From: Limenecus sp048360435
Lineage (GTDB): Bacteria > Cyanobacteriota > Vampirovibrionia > Gastranaerophilales > Gastranaerophilaceae
Assembly: GCA_048360435.1 (NCBI GenBank)
Contig: DBGCOP010000027.1
Span: forward strand, 1-64,000
DNA: 64,000 nt
Reading direction: 5' to 3'
Position numbers and translations under genes: made by a program. Numbering within the stretch: the stretch's first letter is position 1; every line of letters starts with the position of its first letter. Shown here piece by piece: positions 9,375-18,502 of this stretch. The notes under the pieces are model-generated. The model did no database searches and was not told the origin of the DNA. It saw only the letters and a list, made by a program, of their open reading frames with translations.

Positions 9375-10829
9375 ATGACTGAAGAGGTAAAAAAATATAT
9401 TCATCAAGTGGCATTGCCCATGAAAGTCCTGTTTAAAGATATGGCTAAATATGCGCCGTCTAAGTTATTTGGACTTTTGGGCAATGCTGTTATTGTCCCT
9501 GTTTATACAAATCTTCTTTCACCTGCACAATATGGTATTTATGTAATTTCACTGGCTGTATTAAGTTTTTTATGTATACTTTTTTCTGACTGGATAGGTC
9601 TTTCAGGGTTGAGGTTTTTTAGAAAAAACCAGCTTTCTGAAAAAATTCCCAATTATCTCTCTACTTTGATTATGATTCTTTGTTCAAATTTGTTTGTAAT
9701 GTATATATTGACATTCATTTTCAGAAACAAGTTCTATGATTATTTTAATGTACAACCGAAAATCTTTTTGATTATTTTACTCTTGATTATTCCGGTTGCA
9801 ATAAGGGCTTTGTTATTTCAGGTTCTGAGAGCACAGATTAAACCGGGTGCTTTTACTGTTTCTACAATTGTGAATCAAATTTTGACTATTGTTTTATCTG
9901 TTTTGATAATAAAGTACCTTCAATTTGGTGCTGTATCGGTTTTAATTGGTATGGCTGTTTCTATATCAATAATAGATGTTATTCTGGTTTTTCAAAGCGA
10001 TATTTTCAAGTATTTAAAATTTGAAAAGCCGGATTCTGTCATGATTAAATCTATATTTTTATATGGTCTTCCTATTGCTGCCGCATCAATTAGCATGTGG
10101 GCAATTAATCAAAGCAATAAATTCATTACAGGACATTATTATGGGATGAAAAATGCCGGATTGGTTGGTGTTGCTTATAATATGACATTTCCTCTTCTGA
10201 TGACATTGTTTGCTATTATTACAATAGCTGCTTTTCCCCGAATAATAAATTTGTATGAGGAAAAGATAGATGTAAGACCGATAATCTCAAAATTAACAGG
10301 CTATTATATGCTTATTTCGCTTCCTCTTGTTTTATTGATGTCTGTTTATGCAAAGGATATTATTATGCTTTTTGCAAATGAAAAATATATTGAAGCTTAC
10401 AAGCTTCTTCCATATTTGGCATTTAGTACTTTCTTTTTGAGTTTTACCGATTATACAACTATGCAGTATCATCTTGCTAATAAGACATATATTCTTACTG
10501 CTTTAAAAGTAGTGTCAGGTCTTTTGGGGCTGGCGTTGAATTTCTTTTTGATAAAAACAATGGGGCTTGTTGGTGCAGGCATAGCAGCTTTAATTTCAAA
10601 TTTTATTTATTTTGTTTTGAGTGTGATTGTTGTAGTACCGGGACTTGAATGGAGAATACCTTATAAAAGGTTTGCTCATATTTTGTTCAGTTTTATTCCG
10701 GCTTTTTTTGTATGGTATTTCATACATAAAAGTTTTATTTTGTCGGTCTATCAGATGATAATTCTTTTATTAGTTTATTATTCATTCTTTTTTTCTGTAA
10801 GAAAAATGTTTCGGGAAATAATGATATAA
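9375..10829 (+). CDS. Polysaccharide flippase (Wzx/MVF-like)
   Basis: A 484-aa protein with about 12-14 membrane helices, of the polysaccharide biosynthesis/lipid-linked oligosaccharide flippase family (MOP superfamily). The N-terminal KYAPSKLFGLLGNAVIVPVY is typical. It would move lipid-linked sugar units across the inner membrane for surface glycan assembly. No clear ribosome binding site precedes ATG 9375, so one of the later ATGs (9420 or after) is possible. Follows ompH by 16 bases. Confidence 0.9.
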   Translation: MTEEVKKYIHQVALPMKVLFKDMAKYAPSKLFGLLGNAVIVPVYTNLLSPAQYGIYVISLAVLSFLCILFSDWIGLSGLRFFRKNQLSEKIPNYLSTLIMILCSNLFVMYILTFIFRNKFYDYFNVQPKIFLIILLLIIPVAIRALLFQVLRAQIKPGAFTVSTIVNQILTIVLSVLIIKYLQFGAVSVLIGMAVSISIIDVILVFQSDIFKYLKFEKPDSVMIKSIFLYGLPIAAASISMWAINQSNKFITGHYYGMKNAGLVGVAYNMTFPLLMTLFAIITIAAFPRIINLYEEKIDVRPIISKLTGYYMLISLPLVLLMSVYAKDIIMLFANEKYIEAYKLLPYLAFSTFFLSFTDYTTMQYHLANKTYILTALKVVSGLLGLALNFFLIKTMGLVGAGIAALISNFIYFVLSVIVVVPGLEWRIPYKRFAHILFSFIPAFFVWYFIHKSFILSVYQMIILLLVYYSFFFSVRKMFREIMI

Positions 10830-10836
10830 TAAATTT

Positions 10837-11403
10837 ATGAAAAAGATTTTATTTATATTTTGTTTTGTTTTTATTTTCTTTTTTATGTCATCAAATATGT
10901 CTTTTTGTGATGATATAATACTTCAGGGAAGTGTGCAATATACTGTCGAGTCTGCAAAAAAACTTGCTTTTGACGGACTTCCTTTGAAATTGGATAAAAA
11001 ACTTCTGGAACCATATTGGATAGATGAAAAAAATAAAGAAAATCAGGCTTCAATAAAGCAAAATATTCAGCCTGAGGGTAGAACTGTAATGTTTTTTTCA
11101 TCAAAGTTTGTTAAAGGATATTGTGTTATTTATGATGACAAGCCCGAGTATGCCTTTTATTATACAAAAAGCGGAATCCTTGCTGCTGTTGATTGGGATC
11201 CCGCTTTTGATAAAGAAAGATATCCATATAAAGTCGGAAAGTACAATGCTTTTGGTCGTTTGATTTCTGTCGGATTGTATGTTTCTGAAAATGAACAATA
11301 CAGTTACTCAAAATCTGGCAAGCTTTTGGCTCATTGGGTTGGTGATATAGGTTACAATGCTAAAGGCAAAGAAATTGCCAGAAGAAGTCTTGTAGAGAAA
11401 TAA
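10837..11403 (+). CDS. Secreted protein of unknown function
   Basis: A 188-aa protein with a signal peptide (FIFCFVFIFFFMSSNMSFC; a lipid-modified Cys is not clearly indicated). The second half contains imperfect tyrosine/glycine repeats such as YYTKSGILAAVDW, KYNAFGRLISVGLY, SYSKSGKLLAHWV and YNAKGK, recalling MORN or YD-type beta-hairpins. Seven bases after the flippase, so likely co-transcribed. No family could be assigned. Confidence 0.8.
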   Translation: MKKILFIFCFVFIFFFMSSNMSFCDDIILQGSVQYTVESAKKLAFDGLPLKLDKKLLEPYWIDEKNKENQASIKQNIQPEGRTVMFFSSKFVKGYCVIYDDKPEYAFYYTKSGILAAVDWDPAFDKERYPYKVGKYNAFGRLISVGLYVSENEQYSYSKSGKLLAHWVGDIGYNAKGKEIARRSLVEK

Positions 11404-11404
11404 A

Positions 11405-12418
11405 TTAGTTTATATTATTTTCTACTACACCGTCTACAAAAGCGTTTATATTTGTCATCATTGTACTTAAAATTCTGTGAATGGATTCTTTTGTATTGTA
11501 TGCAATGTGAGGTGTTATAATTACATTTTCAAGTTGAAGCAGTCTGGTATTCAAAATAGTTTGTTTTAATGCGCAATCATTGAGTCTGTTTATATCAACA
11601 AGATAATCCGGGTCAGAGATTGTTTCTTCACTTTCTAATACATCAAGTCCTGCTCCTTTTATAAGTTTTTGGCTCAAAGCATTGTAAAGTGCCTGTGTAT
11701 CAATAAGTTCTCCTCTTGCTGTGTTAATTAAAATCGCCGAATTTTTCATTTTTTTGAAAGCACCTTCATTAAAAAGATGATGATTGTCTTTTGTTAACGG
11801 TGTGTGAAGAGAAATAAAATCAGATTCAGCTAAAAGCCTGTCAAAATCAGTGTATTCTACTTTGTAATCTTCAATTAGATTTTGTTTAATTGATAAATCA
11901 TAACCTAGTATTTTCATGTCAAAACCATAAGCGAGTCTGGCGAATTCTGAGCCAATTGCACCTAGTCCAATGACGCCTACGGTTTTTCCTCCAAGTTCTT
12001 CGCCTACGAGTCCTTGAGGAGTAACATCCATTTCTTTATATTCAGTATATGCTTTTGTTATTTTTCTGCAAACATCAAGCATTAGTCCGAATGCAAATTC
12101 TGCTACACTTTTGTTACCATAATTTGGAGTATTTTCTATTACTATGTCATGATTATTACAATAATCAATGTCAATGTGATTGAAGCCCACTGAACGTAGT
12201 GCAATAAGCCTAAGAGAAGGAAATTGCTCAAGAACCTCTTTTGTTACTCTGGATGTGGTAAAAACAGAAATTATTTCTGCATCTTTTAGATCCTCTTCGA
12301 TTTTTAAAAGATTGTTCAAAGGACTTTCTATTAAACGATAATCATATTTGTTTTCATTTTCTTTATGTAAAAACTCTCTTTCATAGTCTTCAACATCAAA
12401 ATATACTACTTTTTTCAT
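11405..12418 (-). CDS. D-2-hydroxyacid dehydrogenase (D-lactate dehydrogenase-like)
   Basis: A 337-aa NAD-dependent dehydrogenase. The Rossmann motif is GVIGLGAIGSEFARL; the catalytic triad is Arg in INTARGELI, Glu in DVLESEE and His in ITPHIAYNT. D-lactate dehydrogenase is the closest match by feel (segment YGNKSVAEFAFGLML), reducing pyruvate to D-lactate to recycle NADH in fermentation, but other 2-oxoacid substrates cannot be excluded. It converges on the secreted unknown with a 1-base gap. Confidence 0.9.
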   Translation of the reverse strand: MKKVVYFDVEDYEREFLHKENENKYDYRLIESPLNNLLKIEEDLKDAEIISVFTTSRVTKEVLEQFPSLRLIALRSVGFNHIDIDYCNNHDIVIENTPNYGNKSVAEFAFGLMLDVCRKITKAYTEYKEMDVTPQGLVGEELGGKTVGVIGLGAIGSEFARLAYGFDMKILGYDLSIKQNLIEDYKVEYTDFDRLLAESDFISLHTPLTKDNHHLFNEGAFKKMKNSAILINTARGELIDTQALYNALSQKLIKGAGLDVLESEETISDPDYLVDINRLNDCALKQTILNTRLLQLENVIITPHIAYNTKESIHRILSTMMTNINAFVDGVVENNIN

Positions 12419-12512
12419 CTTGTATGCTCCTATTTTAACTTTGTTTTGAAATATAAACTGTTTTTGCTTATTCTTTAATACCCCTGATGAGCTAGTTAAA
12501 TTTTTTTTTAAA

Positions 12513-12531
12513 TAATGTTAGCCTAAACTTA
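12513..12531 (+). promoter_or_regulatory. DtxR/IdeR-like iron operator upstream of feoAB
   Basis: TAATGTTAGCCTAAACTTA matches 17 of 19 positions of the DtxR/IdeR consensus TWAGGTTAGSCTAACCTWA as recalled. It lies across the expected -35 region of the feoA promoter, whose perfect -10 TATAAT is at 12542-12547, so a bound repressor would block transcription when ferrous iron is plentiful. The repressor gene is not in the window. Confidence 0.7.
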
Positions 12532-12569
12532 CTTTTGGGTATATAATAATCGTGTAAGAAATTAGAAAC

Positions 12570-12806
12570 ATGGATATGAAAAAATTAACTGATATTAAGC
12601 CGGGACAAAGATGTAAGATAATAGCGTTTGACAAAAGTCTTTCCAGATGTAATTTTGCTCGTTTTGCTCTTTTTGAGGGTAAAGTTATAAAATGTGTAGC
12701 TAAAATTGGTCCTGTTATTGTTAAGGAAAATGATCAAACAATCGCTATTGGAAAGAAAATGTCAGAGAATATATTTGTAGAGATGTTGGATGAAGAGGCT
12801 GTATAA
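12570..12806 (+). CDS. feoA: Ferrous iron transport protein A
   Basis: A 78-aa SH3-like cytoplasmic protein of the FeoA family that partners FeoB in ferrous iron uptake. Conserved start (LTDIKPGQRCKI), the middle glycine turn and the hydrophobic end. It precedes feoB with a 1-base stop/start overlap (TAATG). No strong ribosome binding site is visible before the ATG. A predicted iron-responsive operator lies upstream. Confidence 0.92.
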   Translation: MDMKKLTDIKPGQRCKIIAFDKSLSRCNFARFALFEGKVIKCVAKIGPVIVKENDQTIAIGKKMSENIFVEMLDEEAV

Positions 12807-14689
12807 TGAGCGTTTTTGGCTGTAAGAATTGTAAAAATTGTGTATATGGATGTAAAAAGGAGAACAATAGTGAATTACCGAAGATTATACTTGTTGGTAA
12901 TCCAAATGTTGGAAAATCCGTTATTTTTAACGCCATATCCGGTTTTTATGTTGAAGTTAGCAATTACCCGGGAACTACTGTTGATATAGCAAAGGCTTAC
13001 ACTGAATACGGTGAAATTATTGATACACCTGGGACTTATGGATTAGGCAATTACACTGATGACGAAGTAGTTACTCAAAATATATTAAAAGAGGCTGATA
13101 TCATCATTAATATTGTAAGTGCTCTCAGTCTCGAACGTGATCTGTTTTTGACCCAGCAATTAATTGATTTGGGTCTTCCTGTAATAGTTGTTGTGAATCA
13201 GGCAGATGAAGCCAAAAAGCGTTCAATTGCTATTGACATAAAGCGTTTAAGTGAGCTTTTGGATGTAACAGTTATTTCTGCGGTTGCAGTGAGAAATATT
13301 GGTATAAATGAAATAATTAATGAAATTAAAAAAGAAAATTTTAAAATTTCATCTCACAGAACTCCTTATATAAAACTCTTGTGTAATGGAGTTTCTCCAT
13401 GTGATGTCTTTTCTAAAATTATGTCTATTGAATCTCATGAAAATCAGGATTCTGCTGAACGTGATGAGTTATATAAAGAGCGTCGTGAAAATATAACTAA
13501 AATTTTTAACGAAGTTGTCAAAACAACTGCAAAGCAAAATGATTTTTATGATCTGGCAGAAAGATTTTTTTATAATCCATTTGTGAATTTTATTCTGTCT
13601 GTACTTGTTTTATATTTATTATTTCAAATAATAGGTGTTTTTATTTCCGGCAATGTTGTGGATTTTGCATTTGGTTATTTGAACGAACATTACTATCCTT
13701 GGATAAATTCGTTTATTATTGGTATATTCCACACAAATCTTTTTACTGATATTCTTGTTGGTGAATTTGGTGTTTTGACAATGGCAGTTGGAATCATATT
13801 TGGTATTTTACTTCCTTTGCTCAGTGCTTTTTACTTTTTTATGGCATTTTTGGAAGATTCCGGTTATTTGCCGAGGCTGGCAGCTTTTTCAGATAATCTT
13901 TTGAATAAAATAGGTCTGAATGGCAGAGCTGTTATCCCTCTTTTGCTTGGATTCGGCTGTGGAACAATGGGTACATTAACGACACGTATTCTTGGTTCAA
14001 AAAAAGAAAGAACTATTGCTACTGCTATACTTGGTGTAACGATTCCTTGTGCGGCCCAACAGGGAATAATTATTGCCTTGCTTGCATCAATAGGAGGACT
14101 CAAGGTTTGGCTTATATATTTAGGCTTGATATTTATTATTATGGGTATTGTAGGAAAAACTCTTGATGTACTTTTGCCGGGTTCATCTACCGAACTGCTA
14201 ATAAGCATTCCTCCTATAAGAATGCCTAATTTCAGAAATATTGTTTATAAAACTTTTTCAAGGGTTATGAATTTTTTGAAAGAAGCCTGTTACCTTTTTG
14301 CAATAGGTTCTGTAATTGTTACTGTCTTGAATCATTTTGGTTTTTTAAAATGGCTTCAAAAAGCACTTGAGCCTATTGTTGTGCACCTTTTACATCTGCC
14401 GGCGCAGTTCTCTGATGTTTTTGTTATGGGGCTTATAAGAAGAGACTTTGCTTCGGTTGGTTTATTCAACATGGCAGGGCTTGAAGGTAATTCTTCAATG
14501 GGTATGACTCCTCTTCAAATTCTTACATCAGCTATTGTAATAACATTGTTTGTACCGTGTTTTGCTTCTTTGGTTGTAATATATAAAGAAAGAGGCATAA
14601 AAGAAGCAACTATACTCTGGCTTGGAACATTTGTAATTTCTGTATTGGCAGGAGCACTGGTTACAAGAGTTTGTGGTTTTATGTTTTGA
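12806..14689 (+). CDS. feoB: Ferrous iron transporter FeoB with Cys-rich N-terminus
   Basis: A 627-aa GTP-gated ferrous iron transporter of the inner membrane. The G domain has G1 GNPNVGKS (31-38), G3 DTPG and G4 NQAD; the membrane core has two Gate-type halves with the Cys motif FGCGTMGTLTTR and the PCAAQQG stretch. At 627 residues it is shorter than common FeoB proteins (about 700-770). An N-terminal extension carries C6, C9, C12 and C16 before the G domain, which could bind a metal or an Fe-S cluster. No feoC is present. Confidence 0.96.
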   Translation: MSVFGCKNCKNCVYGCKKENNSELPKIILVGNPNVGKSVIFNAISGFYVEVSNYPGTTVDIAKAYTEYGEIIDTPGTYGLGNYTDDEVVTQNILKEADIIINIVSALSLERDLFLTQQLIDLGLPVIVVVNQADEAKKRSIAIDIKRLSELLDVTVISAVAVRNIGINEIINEIKKENFKISSHRTPYIKLLCNGVSPCDVFSKIMSIESHENQDSAERDELYKERRENITKIFNEVVKTTAKQNDFYDLAERFFYNPFVNFILSVLVLYLLFQIIGVFISGNVVDFAFGYLNEHYYPWINSFIIGIFHTNLFTDILVGEFGVLTMAVGIIFGILLPLLSAFYFFMAFLEDSGYLPRLAAFSDNLLNKIGLNGRAVIPLLLGFGCGTMGTLTTRILGSKKERTIATAILGVTIPCAAQQGIIIALLASIGGLKVWLIYLGLIFIIMGIVGKTLDVLLPGSSTELLISIPPIRMPNFRNIVYKTFSRVMNFLKEACYLFAIGSVIVTVLNHFGFLKWLQKALEPIVVHLLHLPAQFSDVFVMGLIRRDFASVGLFNMAGLEGNSSMGMTPLQILTSAIVITLFVPCFASLVVIYKERGIKEATILWLGTFVISVLAGALVTRVCGFMF

Positions 14690-14737
14690 TAATGTTAAGA
14701 GTTTGTTTTTCTTATTTAGCGGTTTATAATTGTATTT

Positions 14738-15241
14738 ATGAGAATATTAGGCATAGATCCTGGAATAGCTATTGTCGGGTACAGTGTTATTGATACTGTA
14801 AACGGTTCTTATAACCTTATTGCCTCAGGTTCTATTCAGACAGATAAGAATAAATCTGAACAGGGGCGTTTGCTGGAGATAGCTAATGACCTAGAAGAAA
14901 TAGTTAAAATGTATACACCGGATACTGCCGGAGTTGAAAAATTATACTTTTTTAAGAATCAAAAAACGATAATTCCTGTTGCTCAAGCCAGAGGAGTAAT
15001 TATGATGACTCTTGAAAAATATTCTGTTGAGGCTATTGAATATACACCGATTGTGGTAAAACAGACAATTACAGGATATGGGCGTGCTTCAAAGGATGAA
15101 GTCGCTGAAGCTGTTGAAAAAATGGTTTGTAAAAATGGCAGATGCTGGCCAAAACTTGATGATACTGTTGATTCAATTGCTATTGCTGTTTGTCATGCAA
15201 GAAATTTAGAATGTGATTTATCAAAATATGCACAAGTTTAA
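14738..15241 (+). CDS. ruvC: Holliday junction resolvase RuvC
   Basis: A 167-aa endonuclease that cuts Holliday junctions with RuvAB. The family start MRILGIDPGIAIVGYSVID carries the catalytic Asp7; VEKLYFFKNQKT carries the conserved Glu, and LDDTVDSIAIAVCH the C-terminal acidic pair and His. Length is normal. Follows feoB by 48 bases; ruvA and ruvB are not in the window. Confidence 0.97.
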   Translation: MRILGIDPGIAIVGYSVIDTVNGSYNLIASGSIQTDKNKSEQGRLLEIANDLEEIVKMYTPDTAGVEKLYFFKNQKTIIPVAQARGVIMMTLEKYSVEAIEYTPIVVKQTITGYGRASKDEVAEAVEKMVCKNGRCWPKLDDTVDSIAIAVCHARNLECDLSKYAQV

Positions 15242-15266
15242 TTTATAAAAAATACGGAGAAAAAAG

Positions 15267-15740
15267 ATGATAAATGAAGTTTTGTTAAAAAGAATGGCTG
15301 CATTAACCGGCATACTTGGTTTAGTACTGGGCTTTCTTACTATTATTCCTTTTATTTGTAATTTTTCATTTTTTGCACTTGTTGTACTTGCTGCGCCAAT
15401 GGTTCTTATTTATATGAAAAAACTCAATATGATTGGTATACTTGAACCTAAACTCGGTGCTATGTATGGTGCAATTATCGGATTTATATCCTTTCTGGGG
15501 TTTGCTGTTTCATTTGTTCCTCTGGCTACGATAATAGGTTTTATTTATAAAGGTTCATATTATTTGGGTGTAAGCTTATTGTTCAGGTCGGGTTTCTTTG
15601 TTTTAATAATGATGGTATTCTTTGTTGCTATTTTGAGTGCATTGATGAATGCTTTTTCAGGAATGGTAACAATGTATGTGTACAATCAAATTGAGCAGAA
15701 ACCGGCAGAAGAACAAACAAATATTGATATAAAAGAGTAA
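15267..15740 (+). CDS. Unassigned membrane protein
   Basis: A 157-aa protein with four hydrophobic segments (about residues 13-35, 36-55, 68-95, 105-135) and a short acidic cytoplasmic tail. CGGAG precedes the ATG at a normal distance. It lies between ruvC and mtnA on the same strand and may be co-transcribed. No family recognised. Confidence 0.75.
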   Translation: MINEVLLKRMAALTGILGLVLGFLTIIPFICNFSFFALVVLAAPMVLIYMKKLNMIGILEPKLGAMYGAIIGFISFLGFAVSFVPLATIIGFIYKGSYYLGVSLLFRSGFFVLIMMVFFVAILSALMNAFSGMVTMYVYNQIEQKPAEEQTNIDIKE

Positions 15741-15758
15741 GATAGAAAAGGTATGGGA

Positions 15759-16829
15759 ATGGAATTTCAATCAAAAATTAAAACAATAGAATGGATAAAA
15801 TCAGAAAATGTTTCAAGAATGGTAGATCAGCTTCTTGTTCCTTATGAATATAAAATGGTTGATATAAAAACCTCTGATGAAATGTTTGATGCAATAAAAA
15901 CAATGATTGTAAGAGGTGCTCCGGCTATCGGAATTGCAGGTGCCCATGGGATGGCACTTGCTGCTATTGAACTTTCAAAAAAAACACAAAATGACAAAGA
16001 ATTTTTGGCTGCATTAAAAGATAAAGCTGAATATTTGAAAAGTTCAAGACCTACTGCTGTGAATTTGATGTGGGCGGTTGATAAACAGTTCGAATTAGCT
16101 GAAAAATTATCGTCAGAAGGAAAAACACCTTCTGTTATAGTTGAAGAGTTGATTCGCCACGGGATAGAACTTGAAAATGATGATATAAGCATTAATAAAA
16201 AAATTGGTGATTATGGTGCTGAGCTTGTGAAAAAAGGTGCAACAATTCTTACGCATTGCAACGCAGGTGCTTTGGCAACAGTCGGTTACGGAACAGCTCT
16301 CGGGGTTGTTCGTTCAGCTTTTGCTAAAGATAATACGGTTCAAGTTTTTGCCGATGAAACAAGACCAAGACAGCAGGGTGCAAGAATTACTACATTTGAA
16401 CTTGCCATGGACGGAATTCCTGTAACGTTAATCACAGACGGTATGAGCGGCTATTTCATGAATAAAGGAATGATTGATATGGTTGTTGTTGGTGCCGACA
16501 GAATTGCTTCAAATGGTGATACTGCTAATAAAATAGGCACATACAATCTTGCGATAGTTTCAAAATATCACAATGTTCCTTTTTATATAGCTGCGCCTCT
16601 TTCAACAATTGATACATCGATACAAACCGGTAAAGAAATTCCTATTGAAGAAAGAAGCCATGAAGAAGTAACACATATAAATGGCAAAAGAGTATGTGCA
16701 GAAGGAATAAATGTAATAAATCCCGGGTTTGATGTTACACCAAATGAGCTTATAACCGGAATTATTACAGAAAAAGGCGTTCTCTATCCGCCATACAGCG
16801 AATCTATAAAGAAAGCATTTTCTTTATAA
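15759..16829 (+). CDS. mtnA: Methylthioribose-1-phosphate isomerase
   Basis: A 356-aa enzyme of the methionine salvage pathway, converting 5-methylthioribose-1-phosphate to the ribulose form. Family motifs: RGAPAIGIAGAHGMA, the catalytic Cys in LTHCNAGALATVGYGT, ETRPRQQGARITTFEL, and the catalytic Asp in VGADRIASNGDTANKIGT. The ATG at 15759 is preferred over 15753 because AAAAGG ends 7 bases before it. No other salvage genes are adjacent. eIF2B-related proteins share the fold, but the active-site residues favour MtnA. Confidence 0.94.
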   Translation: MEFQSKIKTIEWIKSENVSRMVDQLLVPYEYKMVDIKTSDEMFDAIKTMIVRGAPAIGIAGAHGMALAAIELSKKTQNDKEFLAALKDKAEYLKSSRPTAVNLMWAVDKQFELAEKLSSEGKTPSVIVEELIRHGIELENDDISINKKIGDYGAELVKKGATILTHCNAGALATVGYGTALGVVRSAFAKDNTVQVFADETRPRQQGARITTFELAMDGIPVTLITDGMSGYFMNKGMIDMVVVGADRIASNGDTANKIGTYNLAIVSKYHNVPFYIAAPLSTIDTSIQTGKEIPIEERSHEEVTHINGKRVCAEGINVINPGFDVTPNELITGIITEKGVLYPPYSESIKKAFSL

Positions 16830-16873
16830 ATAATTAGGCTATAATGTATTATAACTAGATTAGGGTTTATGCA

Positions 16874-17512
16874 ATGAGCGAATATTCAAAAAGAGATGCA
16901 AAAATATATAATAAGTTCAGAACTTTTTTTCAGTGGCTGGCTTGTAATGTATGCTTTGGTGCATATATCAAGATGATGTACGATTTTAAAGTTGAGGGAA
17001 AAGAAAATATTCCTGACGATGACAGATTTATAGTTGCAGCAAATCATATTTCTGGCAGAGATCCTTTTTTGCTTCCTTTTGCTCTTGATTTGCCTATTGC
17101 GTTTATGGCAAAGGAAGAACTTTTTGACAAATTCTTCTCCCGTATGCTTATGGACTATTGCGGAGCATTTGCAGTGAGAAGAGATAAAGTAGAAGTCTCC
17201 ACTATAAAAACTGCATTGAATATCAAAAATACAAAATGGATGCTGGGTTTGTTTCCTCAGGGAACAAGAGATTCCAGTCATAGGGTTGAAAAAATATCAA
17301 AAGGTTTTGCTTCTTTTGCAAAAGCGACAAAGACCGGTATTTTGCCTGTTGCTATTATTGGTTCTGATCAAAAACCCAAATGGCCGTTTTGTGGAAAGAT
17401 TACTGTAAAAATTGGTCAAATGATTCCATATAGTGATAATATTGAAGAAATGATGCATCAATGGTGTGATACAATTTCACAATTGACAGGAAAAGAATAT
17501 GTGCTGGATTAA
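16874..17512 (+). CDS. PlsC-like 1-acylglycerol-3-phosphate acyltransferase (copy 1)
   Basis: A 212-aa lysophospholipid acyltransferase-like protein for phospholipid synthesis at the inner membrane. The catalytic HX4D is NHISGRDPF; the substrate-binding motif appears as FPQGTRD, a Gln replacing the usual Glu of EGTR. The segment GAFAVRRDKVEVSTIKTA is nearly the same in the next gene. A TATAAT at 16840-16845 suggests its own promoter. Tandem paralogue of the following gene. Confidence 0.88.
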   Translation: MSEYSKRDAKIYNKFRTFFQWLACNVCFGAYIKMMYDFKVEGKENIPDDDRFIVAANHISGRDPFLLPFALDLPIAFMAKEELFDKFFSRMLMDYCGAFAVRRDKVEVSTIKTALNIKNTKWMLGLFPQGTRDSSHRVEKISKGFASFAKATKTGILPVAIIGSDQKPKWPFCGKITVKIGQMIPYSDNIEEMMHQWCDTISQLTGKEYVLD

Positions 17513-17540
17513 ATTTTATATTTAGAAATCAGAGGAAGTA

Positions 17541-18233
17541 ATGAAAAAGAATTATGCAAGACGATACGCAAATGAATTTAATATTTTTAGGTGCATATAC
17601 CAGGCAATTTGGTGCTTTTTTATAGCTATTCCTATTTTTTGGTTATTTTATCGCTTTGAAATAAAAGGCAGAGAAAATATTCCTAAAAACGGAAAATTTA
17701 TTTGTGCAGCTAATCATGTATCTCATCTGGATCCGTTTTTGGTTTCCACAGCCATCATGAAGCCTATTGCTTATATGGCTAAAAAAGAGCTGTTTGAAAA
17801 CTTTGGTTTTTTTACTTTAAATATGGATTGGCTTGGTGCATTTGCTGTTAACAGACAAAAACTTGAGGTTTCTACTATAAAGACAGTAAAAGAACTTTAT
17901 AAAACTAATTGGCTTTTAGGTATATTCCCTCAGGGCGGAATAAGAAAAAATAAAACAATTGAAAAAGTTAACAAGGGATTTGCTGTAATTGCTAAAGCTG
18001 CTAAGTGGGATATTTTGCCTATATCAATTACAGGTTGTGAAAAGTATAATTGGATACCTTTTGGTGCAAAAGTAATTGTGCAAATAGGTAAGCCTATTTC
18101 CTATGAAGCCTCTCAGGATGAAATTATTGAAACTTGGGCCAAACAGGTAGCTTCTATGTGTCATTATCAATATATAGAGACAGTTTCAGAAAACAGCGAA
18201 GTGCAAGATCAACAGGAATTTGCTGAAGCTTAA
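17541..18233 (+). CDS. PlsC-like 1-acylglycerol-3-phosphate acyltransferase (copy 2)
   Basis: A 230-aa paralogue of the preceding gene with one N-terminal hydrophobic segment. HX4D is NHVSHLDPF; motif III is FPQGGIR, further from consensus than copy 1, so acyl donor or acceptor preference may differ. AGAGGAAG precedes the ATG. Which copy is the housekeeping PlsC cannot be told from sequence alone. Confidence 0.87.
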   Translation: MKKNYARRYANEFNIFRCIYQAIWCFFIAIPIFWLFYRFEIKGRENIPKNGKFICAANHVSHLDPFLVSTAIMKPIAYMAKKELFENFGFFTLNMDWLGAFAVNRQKLEVSTIKTVKELYKTNWLLGIFPQGGIRKNKTIEKVNKGFAVIAKAAKWDILPISITGCEKYNWIPFGAKVIVQIGKPISYEASQDEIIETWAKQVASMCHYQYIETVSENSEVQDQQEFAEA

Positions 18234-18502
18234 TTTGGTTTTGTTAAGAAATGTAACATTTATAAAGTGTGCAATATACAATATTTCTGTCGAATTCTTT
18301 TAATATTCTTTATTTTTTTATAAAAAAATATGTTTTTTTTCAAAAATTTTTAAAAATTTTTCTTAATTTTTTCATTTTATTTATCATAATTTTCGTTTTT
18401 TGTTCATTACTACATGCTTAGCAGGGTATTGACGAATTCAAAAACATAGTGTAGTTTAATATATAACAAATAACCTAAACACATAACACTGAAGGAAAAA
18501 CA
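18234..18502. other. Long AT-rich intergenic region
   Basis: No gene seen. The first part is extremely T/A-rich with long homopolymer runs (18300-18370). A possible promoter for the small ORF lies near 18429 (TTGACG at 18429-18434; a poor -10, TAGTTT, 17 bases on). Confidence 0.5.

Noticed and set aside
18300..18370. Homopolymer-rich stretch as replication origin or matrix site
   Set aside because: No DnaA boxes or iterons seen; simple AT-rich intergenic DNA explains it.
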